Shown one piece after another: positions 20,016 to 28,738 of a DNA stretch of 64,000 nucleotides. Within the stretch, counting starts at the first letter, position 1, and every line of letters starts with the position of its first letter. Under the pieces are notes generated by a model, which saw only the letters and a program-made list of their open reading frames with translations, had not been told where the DNA came from and did no database searches. Made by a program: the position numbers and the translations under genes. Source of the DNA: Arenimonas metalli CF5-1 (lineage in GTDB: Bacteria; Pseudomonadota; Gammaproteobacteria; Xanthomonadales; Xanthomonadaceae); assembly GCF_000747155.1 (NCBI RefSeq), contig NZ_AVCK01000012.1:62001-126000 (forward strand), given 5' to 3'.

Positions 20016-20699
20016 TTAGAACTCGAGGTCGAGGGAGGCGCAGAGGTAGTCGACAAGCGGGGCCACGCCGGTGAAGCCGGAGACGATGGCCTGGCGCAGG
20101 CGCGGGCCCAGCACGGTTTCGTCTTCGAGTGCCTCGCCCGCGGTGAAGTCCTTGCGCTTGATGTCCTCGATCAGCGGATGGTCGGCGGGAAACCCGCGCG
20201 GCGGGCGGGTCAGGGCGTCGCCCCACATCGTGAAGCGGCGCTTGAAGGCGGGTTTCTGCACCACGGCCTGCCAGCCGGCGGGGTTGTCGACCAGGAAGTT
20301 GCGGATCTTTCGCTGCACGTCGGGCTCGGGGTGCCAGATGCCGCCGCCGAGGAAGCAGCCGCCGGGCTGGATGTGCAGGTAGAACGAAGGCGCCGCCACC
20401 TGCTTGCTGCGGGCGTGGAAGAAACGCGCGCCGCCCCAGGTCTTGTAGGGCGTCTTGTCGTTCGAGAACCGGGTGTCACGGTGGATGCGGAACAGCGAGC
20501 CGCCGTTGCCGCGCGGGTCGGCGCGGTAGTGGGGGCTGATCGTGAGCAGGTCCGGCGCGAGGTCGGTGATCAGCGCCTGGAAGGGCTGCTTCAGGTGCGT
20601 CTCGTAGTCGGTGCGGTGGTCGTTGAACCACTCGCGGCTGTTGTTGCGCGCCAGCGCGCGCAGGAACTTGAAGGTCTTGTCGCTGAAGTAGGTGCTCAT
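20016..20699 (-). CDS. TIGR02453/DUF2461 family protein
   Basis: 227 residues. Matches the DUF2461 pattern: FKFLRALARNNSREWFNDHR at the start, then GSLFRIHRDTRFSNDKTPYKT, FYLHIQPGGCFLGGGIWHPEP and an RHPPRGF-like region (TRPPRGFPADHPLIEDIKRKDF). The function of the family is not known. ATG 20699 overlaps the stop of exonuclease I (ATGA), so it is the last gene of the long minus-strand operon that starts with kynurenine-pathway genes. Confidence 0.88.
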   Translation of the reverse strand: MSTYFSDKTFKFLRALARNNSREWFNDHRTDYETHLKQPFQALITDLAPDLLTISPHYRADPRGNGGSLFRIHRDTRFSNDKTPYKTWGGARFFHARSKQVAAPSFYLHIQPGGCFLGGGIWHPEPDVQRKIRNFLVDNPAGWQAVVQKPAFKRRFTMWGDALTRPPRGFPADHPLIEDIKRKDFTAGEALEDETVLGPRLRQAIVSGFTGVAPLVDYLCASLDLEF

Positions 20700-22132
20700 G
20701 CCAGCTCGCGTTCCAGGGCTTGCCCCCAGGCCTGCAGGGCGTCGAGCCAGGCCTGCTTGGGGCCGGGCTCCGTGGTGGCGCGCAGTGTCTCGATTTCGGC
20801 GTAATAACTCGTGAAATCGTATTCCGACAGCCCGCTCGGGCCGCCCAGGCGGGTACGGCGGTAGGCGTTCCAGCGGTCGCGGCCGGCGGCGTCGAGGGTA
20901 TCGGGCCAGTTGCGGGCCTGGTAGCGGAACAGCAGTTCGGCGTAGCGCGGGTCGTCGAAGCGCGGGCCCAGGTCGGGCAGCTCGGAAGGCGAGGCGCTGC
21001 GCACGCGTGGGAACAGGCGCTTGTCGGCGTCGCTGGGGAAGCCGTCGTAGAGCGCGGCATCCGCATCCGCGGGCTCGCGCGCGGTTTCGATGGCGAACAC
21101 GCGGCGCACTTTCTCGGCCAGGCCGGGCGCGGCGCGCAGGCGTTCGGCGCGGGCCAGGCACGCGTCGCGGTCGATGCCGAGCCGCTCGAAATCCGCCGCG
21201 CGCAGGTGCTCCAGCGGCAGCAGGATCGGGCACTTGTTGGTGTGCACTTCCTTCAGGGGAATGCGGCGCTCGCCCTCGGGCAGGTCGGCGGCCGGCGTGT
21301 ACAGGCGGTCGGCGATCTCGTCCGGTTCCAGCGCCAGCAGCGCGTCGGGCTCCTCGTCCAGTCCGCACACCAGGAGGCGCGACTCGATCTTCGGGTGCCG
21401 CGCGATCGGCGCCACCAGCGCGGCGCAATGCCGGCTGGCCGGGTAGCGCGAGGAAATGTGCAGCAGCGGCGTCAGGTTCGCCACGTCCATCAGCGCGGCC
21501 ACCTTGCGCTTGTCGCGCAGGGCAAAGGCGTAGTCCCAGAGCTTGGGCTGGGCCGCCTTGAACTTGCGGGCCAGGCCGATCAGCGCGCGCACGTCGCTCA
21601 GCGCCTCGTGGGCATCGCCCTCGCGCACGCCGTTGGCGGCGGCGAGGTGCTCGAGCTTGAAGCTGGGCGCGCCGTCTTCGCGCAGGGGCCATTCCAGGCC
21701 CTCCGGGCGGAGCGCCTCGGCCAGGCGCAGCACGTCCAGCAGGTCCCAGCGCGAATTGCCGTTGCGCCACTCGCGCTCGTAGGCGTCGTGGAAGTTGCGG
21801 TACAGCCCGAAGCGCACGAACTCGTCGTCGAAGCGGATCGAGTTGTAGCCCACCGCGCAGGTCTGCGGCTGCATGAATTCGTCGGCCAGGCGCGCCATGA
21901 ACGCGGCCTCGGGCAGCCCGTCGGCCTTGGCCTGCTGGGGCGTGATGCCGGTGATCATCGTCGCGCCCGGCGAGGGCAGCAGGTCGTCGGCCGGCTGGCA
22001 GAACAGGCTGATCGGCTCGCCAATCGGATTGAGCTCGTGGTCGGTGCGGATCGCCGCGAACTGGGCGATGCGCGTCCGCCGCGGGTCGCGGCCGAAGGTC
22101 TCGAGGTCGTACCAGAGGAAGCTGGCGGCCAT
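20696..22132 (-). CDS. sbcB: Exodeoxyribonuclease I
   Basis: 478 residues, as in E. coli ExoI (475), the 3'-5' single-strand exonuclease used in recombination and mismatch repair. The DEDDh active site is visible: FLWYDLETFGRDP supplies the first Asp and Glu, GYNSIRFDDEFVR another Asp, and HEALSDVRALIGLARKF the late His/Asp pair. The SH3-like and C-terminal helical parts follow, ending in SEYDFTSYYAEIETL. ATG 22132 shares one base with the kmo stop (TGATG). Its place at the end of a catabolic operon is odd but tightly coupled. Confidence 0.95.
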   Translation of the reverse strand: MAASFLWYDLETFGRDPRRTRIAQFAAIRTDHELNPIGEPISLFCQPADDLLPSPGATMITGITPQQAKADGLPEAAFMARLADEFMQPQTCAVGYNSIRFDDEFVRFGLYRNFHDAYEREWRNGNSRWDLLDVLRLAEALRPEGLEWPLREDGAPSFKLEHLAAANGVREGDAHEALSDVRALIGLARKFKAAQPKLWDYAFALRDKRKVAALMDVANLTPLLHISSRYPASRHCAALVAPIARHPKIESRLLVCGLDEEPDALLALEPDEIADRLYTPAADLPEGERRIPLKEVHTNKCPILLPLEHLRAADFERLGIDRDACLARAERLRAAPGLAEKVRRVFAIETAREPADADAALYDGFPSDADKRLFPRVRSASPSELPDLGPRFDDPRYAELLFRYQARNWPDTLDAAGRDRWNAYRRTRLGGPSGLSEYDFTSYYAEIETLRATTEPGPKQAWLDALQAWGQALERELA

Positions 22133-23487
22133 CAGAGCGGCGCCAGCCTCTCGCGCACCAGCGCATCGGTGGCGTCGAAATCCACTTCGTCCAGCGAGGC
22201 CCGGCCCCGCGTGGCCTCGATCAGGATCTGTCGCTGCACCTTGCCGCGCTCGAACGCGGTGGCGTAGGGAATCGTCGTGAAGCTCACCATCGAATAGCGC
22301 GGCATGAACCGGCCCGGATGCCGTTCGGCCAGCTTCACTTCCAGCTGCCGCTGCAGCAGGTAGTCGGCGTCATCGACGCGGTCGCGCATCTCGACGTAGT
22401 TCTCCAGCGCCATCGCCTGGATCGCATCGGCGTTGGGCCGGCGCTCGGCCTCGAAGCCAGCGAACGCCGTCTCGAAGTCGGCCGACGAGGCGATATGCCG
22501 GTCCAGCGCGATGCAGTCCTCGAACGCGCAGTTCATGCCCTGGCCGTGGAAGGGCACCATCGCGTGCGCCGCATCACCCAGCAGCACGGCGCGGCCGTCC
22601 AGGTGCCAGCGCTGCAAGCTAAGCGTGCCCAGGCCGCTGACCGGGTTGTCGGTCCAGTCGGCGTCGAACTCGGGCAGAAGCGGCAGCGCATCGGCGAAGT
22701 CGCGGGCGAAGAAGTCTCGCGCGGCCGCCAGGTCGGGCAGGGTGGCGAAGCTCGGCTCGCCCTGCATCGGCAGGAACAGCGTCACCGTGAAGGTCTTCTC
22801 GGTATTGGGCAGCGCGATGCACATGTAGCCGCCGCGCGGCCAGATGTGCAGCGCGTTCGGCTCGATGCGGAAGCCACCGTCGGCCGCCGGCGGGATCTCC
22901 AGCTCCTTGTAGCCGTGGCCGAGCGGCTCGAAGCGCTCGCCCAGCGCCAGCCGCGGCCGCAGCGCCTCGCGCACGCCCGAGCCGGCGCCGTCGCAGCCCA
23001 GCAGCGCCTCGAAGTCGAGCTCGCGCGCGGTGCGGTCGTGGTCGTTGACGAAGCGCGCGCGCCGCGCGTCGAAGTCCACGCCGTCGAGCCGGTGGCTGAA
23101 GTGGATCTTCGCGCCCGCCGCTTCGGCGGCATCCAGCAGCGCGATGTTGAGCCGGCCGCGGTGCACCGACCAGATCACCTCGCTGTCGTCGCGGCCGTAG
23201 CGCTGCAGCTGCTCGCCGCCGCCCAGCGGGTGCACCATGCGGCCGCGCATCATCACCGCCTGCGCCATCACCACGTCCTGCAGCCCGGCCTGGCGCAGCG
23301 CATCGAGGCCGCGCTCGGCCAGCGCGAGGTTGATCGAGCGCCCGCCCTCGTAGCCCTTGCGGCGCGGGTCGGGGCGTTTCTCGAACACTTCGACGGCCCA
23401 GCCGCGGCGGGCGAGCAGGGTGGCGAGCAGGGCGCCGGCCAGTCCGGCGCCGGCGATCGTGATCGGGTGTTGCGGCTTGGGTTGCAC
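22132..23487 (-). CDS. kmo: Kynurenine 3-monooxygenase
   Basis: 451 residues from GTG 23487. FAD-dependent hydroxylase converting kynurenine to 3-hydroxykynurenine with NADPH and O2. The dinucleotide fold GAGLAGALLATLLARRG is at the N-terminus, RSINLALAERG follows as in KMOs, and the second FAD motif GDAAHAMVPFHGQGMNCAFED is near residue 310. The C-terminal region keeps RYSMVSFTTIPYATA, used by KMO for substrate binding. A weak Shine-Dalgarno precedes the GTG. Twenty bases separate it from the GGDEF gene upstream, the widest of the inner junctions on this side. Confidence 0.95.
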   Translation of the reverse strand: MQPKPQHPITIAGAGLAGALLATLLARRGWAVEVFEKRPDPRRKGYEGGRSINLALAERGLDALRQAGLQDVVMAQAVMMRGRMVHPLGGGEQLQRYGRDDSEVIWSVHRGRLNIALLDAAEAAGAKIHFSHRLDGVDFDARRARFVNDHDRTARELDFEALLGCDGAGSGVREALRPRLALGERFEPLGHGYKELEIPPAADGGFRIEPNALHIWPRGGYMCIALPNTEKTFTVTLFLPMQGEPSFATLPDLAAARDFFARDFADALPLLPEFDADWTDNPVSGLGTLSLQRWHLDGRAVLLGDAAHAMVPFHGQGMNCAFEDCIALDRHIASSADFETAFAGFEAERRPNADAIQAMALENYVEMRDRVDDADYLLQRQLEVKLAERHPGRFMPRYSMVSFTTIPYATAFERGKVQRQILIEATRGRASLDEVDFDATDALVRERLAPL

Positions 23488-23507
23488 GGGCAATTCGTCC
23501 GGAAAGT

Positions 23508-24515
23508 TCAGGCGGTCGGGGCGTCGGCGACGACGCGGTTGCGGCCGCCGCGCTTGGCTTCGTAAAGGGCGCGGTCGGCGCGGTCGAGCGCGGCGGTGAT
23601 GCTGCCTTCGCCGCGGCGCCAGGCGGCCAGGCCGATGCTGATGGTCACCGGCACGCCCTGGAAATCGGCGGCGGCCACCGCGGCGCGCAGGCGCTCGGCG
23701 ATGGCCCGCGCGGCCTCGGGGTCCTGGTCGGCCAGCAGCACCGAGAACTCCTCGCCGCCGTAGCGGAACAGCGGCATGTCGGCGTCCAGCACCCGGCCCA
23801 GCTCGGCCGCGACCAAGGTGATGATGCGGTCGCCGGCGAGGTGGCCGTGGCGGTCGTTGATGGCCTTGAAATGGTCGATGTCGATCAGCAGGAACACGCA
23901 GCCGGCGGCCGGGGTGCGGCCGCTGGCCAGCTGCTCCACGGCTTCGTTGAAGGTGCGCCGGTTCAGGCAATTGCTCAGCGCGTCGTGGTCGGAGTGGTAG
24001 CGCAGCATCACCGCCGCGCGCTCCTGCAGCAGCGCGTAGGTGAACATGAAGCACACCAGCAGCCCGTAGCCGCTCGAGAAACGCACCACGTCGATGGCCG
24101 GCACCAGCGGCGCCAGCATCGCCGAGGCGTAGGCGCCGAAGGCGATCATGCCGGCCAGCGCCACCCGCGACGAGACCAGGAACACCAGCACCGGCGGGAA
24201 GATGTAGGCCCAGTGCTGCATCGGCCGGTCGTGGTGGAGGCCGAACACCATCACGCCCACCAGCAGCGCCGCGATGCTGACGAAGAACACCGTGCCGCCG
24301 TGGTGCTTGGGAAGCGCCAGCAGCGCCGCGATGCAGCCGCCAGCGACCGCCAGCGAGATCCACGCCAGCTGCGCGGTATCGGCCAGCCCAAGACGCGTGT
24401 TGATCACGCCCAGCACGATCATCAGCGCGAAGATCAGCACCGACAGCACCATCGCCACCCGCCAGCGCATCAGCTCGCGCAGCAGGGTGAACGAGTCGCG
24501 GCGCAGGTGGGGCAC
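23508..24515 (-). CDS. Membrane-bound diguanylate cyclase (GGDEF)
   Basis: 335 residues from GTG 24515, which lies two bases after the kynureninase stop. The first ~170 residues form about six hydrophobic segments (VAMVLSVLIFALMIVLGVI and onward) with no periplasmic sensor domain of note. The C-terminal GGDEF domain has FLLIDIDHFKAINDRHGHLAGD and the active-site motif RYGGEEF. The RxxD inhibitory site at the usual place five residues ahead of GGEEF is absent, so product inhibition there is unlikely. Predicted to make c-di-GMP. Its position inside a kynurenine operon is the notable point; kynU and kmo flank it closely on the same strand. Confidence 0.92.
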   Translation of the reverse strand: MPHLRRDSFTLLRELMRWRVAMVLSVLIFALMIVLGVINTRLGLADTAQLAWISLAVAGGCIAALLALPKHHGGTVFFVSIAALLVGVMVFGLHHDRPMQHWAYIFPPVLVFLVSSRVALAGMIAFGAYASAMLAPLVPAIDVVRFSSGYGLLVCFMFTYALLQERAAVMLRYHSDHDALSNCLNRRTFNEAVEQLASGRTPAAGCVFLLIDIDHFKAINDRHGHLAGDRIITLVAAELGRVLDADMPLFRYGGEEFSVLLADQDPEAARAIAERLRAAVAAADFQGVPVTISIGLAAWRRGEGSITAALDRADRALYEAKRGGRNRVVADAPTA

Positions 24516-24517
24516 GG

Positions 24518-25786
24518 TCAGCCGCCGTCGCGCCAGCTTTCCACCGCGTCCACGAAGCGGTGCAGGTCGGTGAACCGGTTGTACAGCGGTACCGGCGAGA
24601 TGCGGATCACGTCGGGCTCGCGCCAGTCGCCGACGATGCCGCGGGCTTCCAGGAATTCGAACAGCGCGCGGCCGCGCTCGCGCCCGCCCTGCACCCGCAG
24701 CGAGAGCTGGCAGCCGCGGCGCGCCGGGTCGGCGGGCGTCACTACGTCCAGCACGTTGGCCACGCGCGATTGGATCAGCGCCTCGAGGTGGCCGGTCAGC
24801 TTCTCGGACTTCGCGCGCAGGCGGTCCATGCCGGCCTCGGCGAACAGATCGAGCGACACGCGCAGCGGCGCCAGCGCAAGGATCGGCGGGTTGCTCAGCT
24901 GCCAGCCCTCGGCGCCCGGCGTGGGCCGGAACTCGGGGCCCATCTTGAAGCGCGTGGCCTGGTCGTGGCCCCACCAGCCGGCGAAGCGCGGCCGGTCGGT
25001 CACCGCGTGGCGTTCATGCACGAACGCACCCGCCACCGCGCCCGGCCCGGAGTTGCAGTACTTGTAGTGGCACCACGCGGCGAAATCGACGCCGCTGTCG
25101 TGCAGGGCCAGCTTCAGGTTGCCGGCGCCGTGCGCCAGGTCGAAGCCCACCACGCAGCCGCGCGCGTGCGCCAGCTCGGTGATGCGCTTGAGGTCGAAGG
25201 CCTGGCCGGTGCGGTACTGCACGCCCGGCCACAGCACCAGCGCGATGCGATGGCCGTGTTCGGCCAGCGTGCGCTCGATCGCCTCCATCGAGATCGTGCC
25301 GCCCGGTTCGTCGGCGGCCAGCTCGATCAGGTCGGTGGCCGGGTCGAAGCCGTGGAAGCGGATTTGCGATTCGACGCCGTAGCGGTCGGACGGAAACGCG
25401 CCGGCCTCGATCAGGATCGCCGGCCGCTCGCGCGTCGGCCGGTAGAAACTCACCATCAGGAAATGCAGGTTGGCGGTCAGCGAATTCATCGCCACCACTT
25501 CCGAGGGCAGGGCGCCGACCAGCGCCGCGAGCCCTTCGCGGACTTCGGCGTGGTAGGGCATCCACGGATGCTTGCCGCGGAAATGCGCCTCGACGCCGAG
25601 CGCCGCCCAGTCGTCGAGTTCCTGCACCAGCGCCGCGCGCACCGCGCGCGGCTGCAGGCCCAGCGAGTTGCCGCAGAAATACGCCTGGTCCACGCCCTCG
25701 TGCTGCGGGATATGGAAGCGCGAACGGAATTCGCGCAGCGGATCGGCGGCGTCCAGCGCCTGCGCGGCGGCCATGTCCATGCTCAT
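24518..25786 (-). CDS. kynU: Kynureninase
   Basis: 422 residues. PLP enzyme cleaving kynurenine or 3-hydroxykynurenine to (3-hydroxy)anthranilate and alanine. Seen: YFCGNSLGLQPRAV, the phosphate-contacting MNSLTANLHFLM, DLAHGAGNLKL with the cofactor Asp, and HYKYCNSGPGAVAGAF with the Schiff-base Lys; FAGWWGHD follows. ATG 25786 overlaps the ACMS decarboxylase stop (ATGA). A second in-frame ATG six bases on is also possible. Confidence 0.96.
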   Translation of the reverse strand: MSMDMAAAQALDAADPLREFRSRFHIPQHEGVDQAYFCGNSLGLQPRAVRAALVQELDDWAALGVEAHFRGKHPWMPYHAEVREGLAALVGALPSEVVAMNSLTANLHFLMVSFYRPTRERPAILIEAGAFPSDRYGVESQIRFHGFDPATDLIELAADEPGGTISMEAIERTLAEHGHRIALVLWPGVQYRTGQAFDLKRITELAHARGCVVGFDLAHGAGNLKLALHDSGVDFAAWCHYKYCNSGPGAVAGAFVHERHAVTDRPRFAGWWGHDQATRFKMGPEFRPTPGAEGWQLSNPPILALAPLRVSLDLFAEAGMDRLRAKSEKLTGHLEALIQSRVANVLDVVTPADPARRGCQLSLRVQGGRERGRALFEFLEARGIVGDWREPDVIRISPVPLYNRFTDLHRFVDAVESWRDGG

Positions 25787-26790
25787 TCGAACCTCGACAG
25801 CGGCAGGCCCAGCCATTCCAGCGCGGTGCCGTGGTAGAGCCGCGCCTCGTCGGCCTCGCCCAGGCCCAGCGCGGCGATGCCGGCGCCCGGCACCTGCTCG
25901 CCCAGCGGGAACGGATAGTCGGTACCCAGCATCACCCGCGGCACGCCCACGGTGTCGAGCAGGTAGCGCAGCGCGCGGTTGTCGGCCACCCACGAATCGA
26001 AATAGAGCTTGGGCAGGTAGCTGCGCGGGTTGTGCGGGTTGTCGGTGGCCACCAGGTCCGGGCGCATGTTGAAGCCGTGCTCGATGCGGCCGATGGTGTA
26101 GGGGAAGCTGCCGCCGCCGTGGGCCAGGCAGACCTTCAGGCGCGGGAAGCGCTCGAGCACGCCGCCGAAGATCAGCGCGCAGGCCGCGCGGCTCTGTTCG
26201 GCCGGCATGCCCACCAGCCAGGGCATCCAGTACTTGGGCATGGACTCGCTGCCCATCATGTCCCACGGATGCACGAGGATGGCCGCGCCGAGGTCCTGCG
26301 CCGCCTCGAAGAAGGGCAGCAACTCGGGCGCGTCCAGGTTCCAGTCGCCGATGTGCGAACCGATCTGCACGCCCTGCAGGCCGAGCTGGTCGACGCAGCG
26401 CTCGAGCTCCTGCACCGCCAGGCGTGGCGACTGCAGCGGCACCGTGCCGATGCCGGCGCAGTGGCGGCGATGGTCGCGGCAGGCCTCGGCCATGTGGTCG
26501 TTGAGCGCCTGGTGCAGCTCCAGCGCGTGCTGCGGCTTGGCCCAGTAGCTGAACATCACCGGCACCGTGCTCAGCACCTGCACCTGCACGCCGAACTTCG
26601 CGTAGTCGGCGATGCGCTCGGCCGGGTCCCAGGTCTTGGACCAGATCTCGCGGAAGAACTTGCCGTCCTTGTAGATGCGCGCGCGCCCGTCCTCGTGGTG
26701 GATCACCGGGAAGCGCGGGTCGCCGTACTTCTCGGCCAGGTTCGGCCAGGTGCGGGGCAGGTAGTGGGCGTGGGTGTCGATCTTGAGCAT
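25783..26790 (-). CDS. nbaD: 2-Amino-3-carboxymuconate-6-semialdehyde decarboxylase (ACMSD)
   Basis: 335 residues, amidohydrolase fold. It decarboxylates the unstable product of 3-hydroxyanthranilate dioxygenase to 2-aminomuconate semialdehyde, releasing CO2. Metal site: DTHAHYLP (His7, His9), ILVHPWDMMG in the middle, and the late Asp in MLGTDYPFPLGE. ACMSD-specific features include the WPNLAEKYGDPRFP N-terminal segment and the PFNMRPDL-like GFNMRPDLVATD region. It is followed by kynU with an ATGA overlap; 24 bases separate it from the SbtA gene upstream. Confidence 0.95.
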   Translation of the reverse strand: MLKIDTHAHYLPRTWPNLAEKYGDPRFPVIHHEDGRARIYKDGKFFREIWSKTWDPAERIADYAKFGVQVQVLSTVPVMFSYWAKPQHALELHQALNDHMAEACRDHRRHCAGIGTVPLQSPRLAVQELERCVDQLGLQGVQIGSHIGDWNLDAPELLPFFEAAQDLGAAILVHPWDMMGSESMPKYWMPWLVGMPAEQSRAACALIFGGVLERFPRLKVCLAHGGGSFPYTIGRIEHGFNMRPDLVATDNPHNPRSYLPKLYFDSWVADNRALRYLLDTVGVPRVMLGTDYPFPLGEQVPGAGIAALGLGEADEARLYHGTALEWLGLPLSRFE

Positions 26791-26814
26791 GGCGGCGATT
26801 CTATCCCGCCGGGC

Positions 26815-27774
26815 TCAGCCGCCGAGCCAGCGCGCGAACGCGGCGTAGCTGGGGATGCCCAGGGCCAGGTTGAAAGGGAAGGTCAGGCCCAGCGAGGCCG
26901 TGATGCAGCGGCCGGCGTCCGCCTCCGGCAGGGAGGCCCGCACCGAGGCCGGCGCGGCGATGTAGGAGGCGCTGGCCAGCATCGCGCCGAACACCGTGGC
27001 GCCCGCCACGCCCAGCCCGATCGCGTGGCCGATGGCCGTGCCGGCCAGGCCGTGCAGCAGCGGCAGCATGGTGGCGAACACCACGAGCCGCCCGACGCCG
27101 CGGGTGAGCTGGCGCAGCTGGCTGGCGGCGACCAGGCCCATGTCGAGCATGAACAGCATCAACATGCCCTGGAACAGCTGGAAGTACATCGCGTCCACGG
27201 CCTGCACGCCGTCGCGCCCGGCGATGGCGCCGATGGCCAGGCCGCCGATCAGCAACACCGCGGTGCGGCCGGTCAGCACCTCGCGCACCTGGTGCCAGCT
27301 GGGCCGGCCGCCGCCGCGGGCCAGGCCGATGCCGAGCAGGATGGCCGGGATCTCCAGCGCCACCACCAGCGCCACCAGCACTGCCGGCGAGGTGTCGCCC
27401 GTGCGCTCGACGAACTGCTGGGCGGCGATGAAGGTCACCGCCGACACCGAGCCGTAGTGCGCGGCGATGGCGCCGGCCTGCAGCGCGTCGTCGCGCAGCC
27501 AGGTGCGCGCCAGCAGGTAGGCGGTGGCCGCGGTGGCGATGCCGGCGAGGATGGTCACGCCCAGCAGCAGCCACAGGTTGTCGGGCGCGCCCTGGTGCAG
27601 GGCCACGCCGCCCTTCAGGCCGATGGCCAGCAGCAGGAAGATCGAGAGGTAGGACTGGATCGCCGAGGGGATCTCGAGGTCGCTGCGCAGTCCGCGCGCG
27701 ATCATGCCCAGCGCGAAGGCCAGCACCACCGGCGAGAGCAGGTTGGCGGTCAGCAGGTCGAGCGAGGGAGCCAT
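26815..27774 (-). CDS. SbtA-type sodium-dependent bicarbonate permease
   Basis: 319 residues with about ten membrane segments arranged as two five-helix halves, as in the SbtA/DUF897 family first known as a cyanobacterial Na+/HCO3- symporter. Seen family stretches: GLKGGVALHQ, AAHYGSVSAVTFIAA in the first half and MGLVAASQLRQL and ASASYIAAPASVRASLPEA in the second. No linked SbtB (PII-like) gene is present. It starts three bases after the 3-hydroxyanthranilate dioxygenase stop and precedes the CO2-releasing ACMSD. Transport of bicarbonate is inferred from family; a carboxylated catabolite cannot be excluded. Confidence 0.85.
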   Translation of the reverse strand: MAPSLDLLTANLLSPVVLAFALGMIARGLRSDLEIPSAIQSYLSIFLLLAIGLKGGVALHQGAPDNLWLLLGVTILAGIATAATAYLLARTWLRDDALQAGAIAAHYGSVSAVTFIAAQQFVERTGDTSPAVLVALVVALEIPAILLGIGLARGGGRPSWHQVREVLTGRTAVLLIGGLAIGAIAGRDGVQAVDAMYFQLFQGMLMLFMLDMGLVAASQLRQLTRGVGRLVVFATMLPLLHGLAGTAIGHAIGLGVAGATVFGAMLASASYIAAPASVRASLPEADAGRCITASLGLTFPFNLALGIPSYAAFARWLGG

Positions 27775-27777
27775 GGC

Positions 27778-28305
27778 TCAGGCTTCCGCGTCGTAGCGCG
27801 CGGGCGCCGGGTTGAGGTGGCCGCAGGCCGTGCAGGTGCGGTGTGTGCGCGAGCCGTAGAAGCGGTCGAACACGGCGCCGAACTGGGTCTCGATGTTCTC
27901 CAGCGCGAAGAACTCCTCGTACAGCTTGTGGTTGCACTTTTCACAGAACCACAGCAGGCCGTCCTGCTCGTGCGGCAGCCGCTTGCGCTCGATCACCAGG
28001 CCGATGCCGCCGGCGCTGCGCTGCGGCGAGTGCGGCACCCGCGGCGGCAGGTAGAACACTTCGCCGGCCTTTATCGGGATGTCGCGGGCGTGGCCGTCCT
28101 CCTGCACCTTCAGCACCATCTCGCCCTCGAGCTGGTAGAAGAACTCCGGGCCTTCGTCCCAGTGGTAGTCGGTGCGCGCGTTCGGGCCGCCGACGATCAT
28201 GATGATGAAGTCGCCGTCGACGATGCACTTGTTCGCCACCGGCGGCTTGAGCAGGTGCCGGTGTTCGTCGATCCACTGCTGCAGGTTGAAGGCCGGCGCG
28301 AGCAT
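27778..28305 (-). CDS. nbaC: 3-Hydroxyanthranilate 3,4-dioxygenase
   Basis: 175 residues, the bacterial single-domain cupin form. It opens the ring of 3-hydroxyanthranilate to 2-amino-3-carboxymuconate semialdehyde. The iron ligands are at His48 and Glu54 ([17 protein letters not shown]) and His92 ([10 protein letters not shown]). The C-terminal rubredoxin-like metal site has both Cys pairs, CEKC at 121-124 and CTAC at 158-161. ATG 28305 lies one base after the RidA gene stop. Confidence 0.96.
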   Translation of the reverse strand: MLAPAFNLQQWIDEHRHLLKPPVANKCIVDGDFIIMIVGGPNARTDYHWDEGPEFFYQLEGEMVLKVQEDGHARDIPIKAGEVFYLPPRVPHSPQRSAGGIGLVIERKRLPHEQDGLLWFCEKCNHKLYEEFFALENIETQFGAVFDRFYGSRTHRTCTACGHLNPAPARYDAEA

Positions 28306-28306
28306 G

Positions 28307-28738
28307 TCAGCGGGACTCCGGGAAGGCCGCCACGCACTTGAGTTCGATCGCGATCGGCGTCGGCAGCGAGGTGATGCCCAGCGTGGTGCGGCAGGGCGCC
28401 TTGTCCACGTTCGGGAAGTATTCGGCCCAGACGCCGTTGTAGGCGTTGAAGTCGCGCTGCATGTTGGTGAGGTACACGGTGATGTCCACCAGCCAGTCCC
28501 AGCGGCAGTTACTGGCCTCGAGGACGGCACGCACGTTGGCGAACACCGAGTGGCACTGGGTGACGATGTCGTAGTCCACCAGCGCGCCGTTGGCGCCGTA
28601 GACATTGCCCGGCACCGCATTGGTGCCCGGGGTGCGCGGGCCGATGCCCGAGAGGAAGAGCAGGTTGCCGACGCGGCGGGCGTGCGGGTAGCGGCCGACC
28701 GGGTGCGGCGCGGAGGTGGCGTGGATGATCTCGCTCAT
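28307..28738 (-). CDS. nbaF: RidA-family 2-aminomuconate deaminase
   Basis: 143 residues with the RidA/YjgF fold ([72 protein letters not shown]). The conserved Arg and the late Glu of active deaminases are present. The context, between 2-aminomuconate semialdehyde dehydrogenase and 3-hydroxyanthranilate dioxygenase, points to deamination of 2-aminomuconate rather than general imine clearance. ATG 28738 overlaps the carbonic anhydrase stop (ATGA). Confidence 0.9.
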   Translation of the reverse strand: MSEIIHATSAPHPVGRYPHARRVGNLLFLSGIGPRTPGTNAVPGNVYGANGALVDYDIVTQCHSVFANVRAVLEASNCRWDWLVDITVYLTNMQRDFNAYNGVWAEYFPNVDKAPCRTTLGITSLPTPIAIELKCVAAFPESR

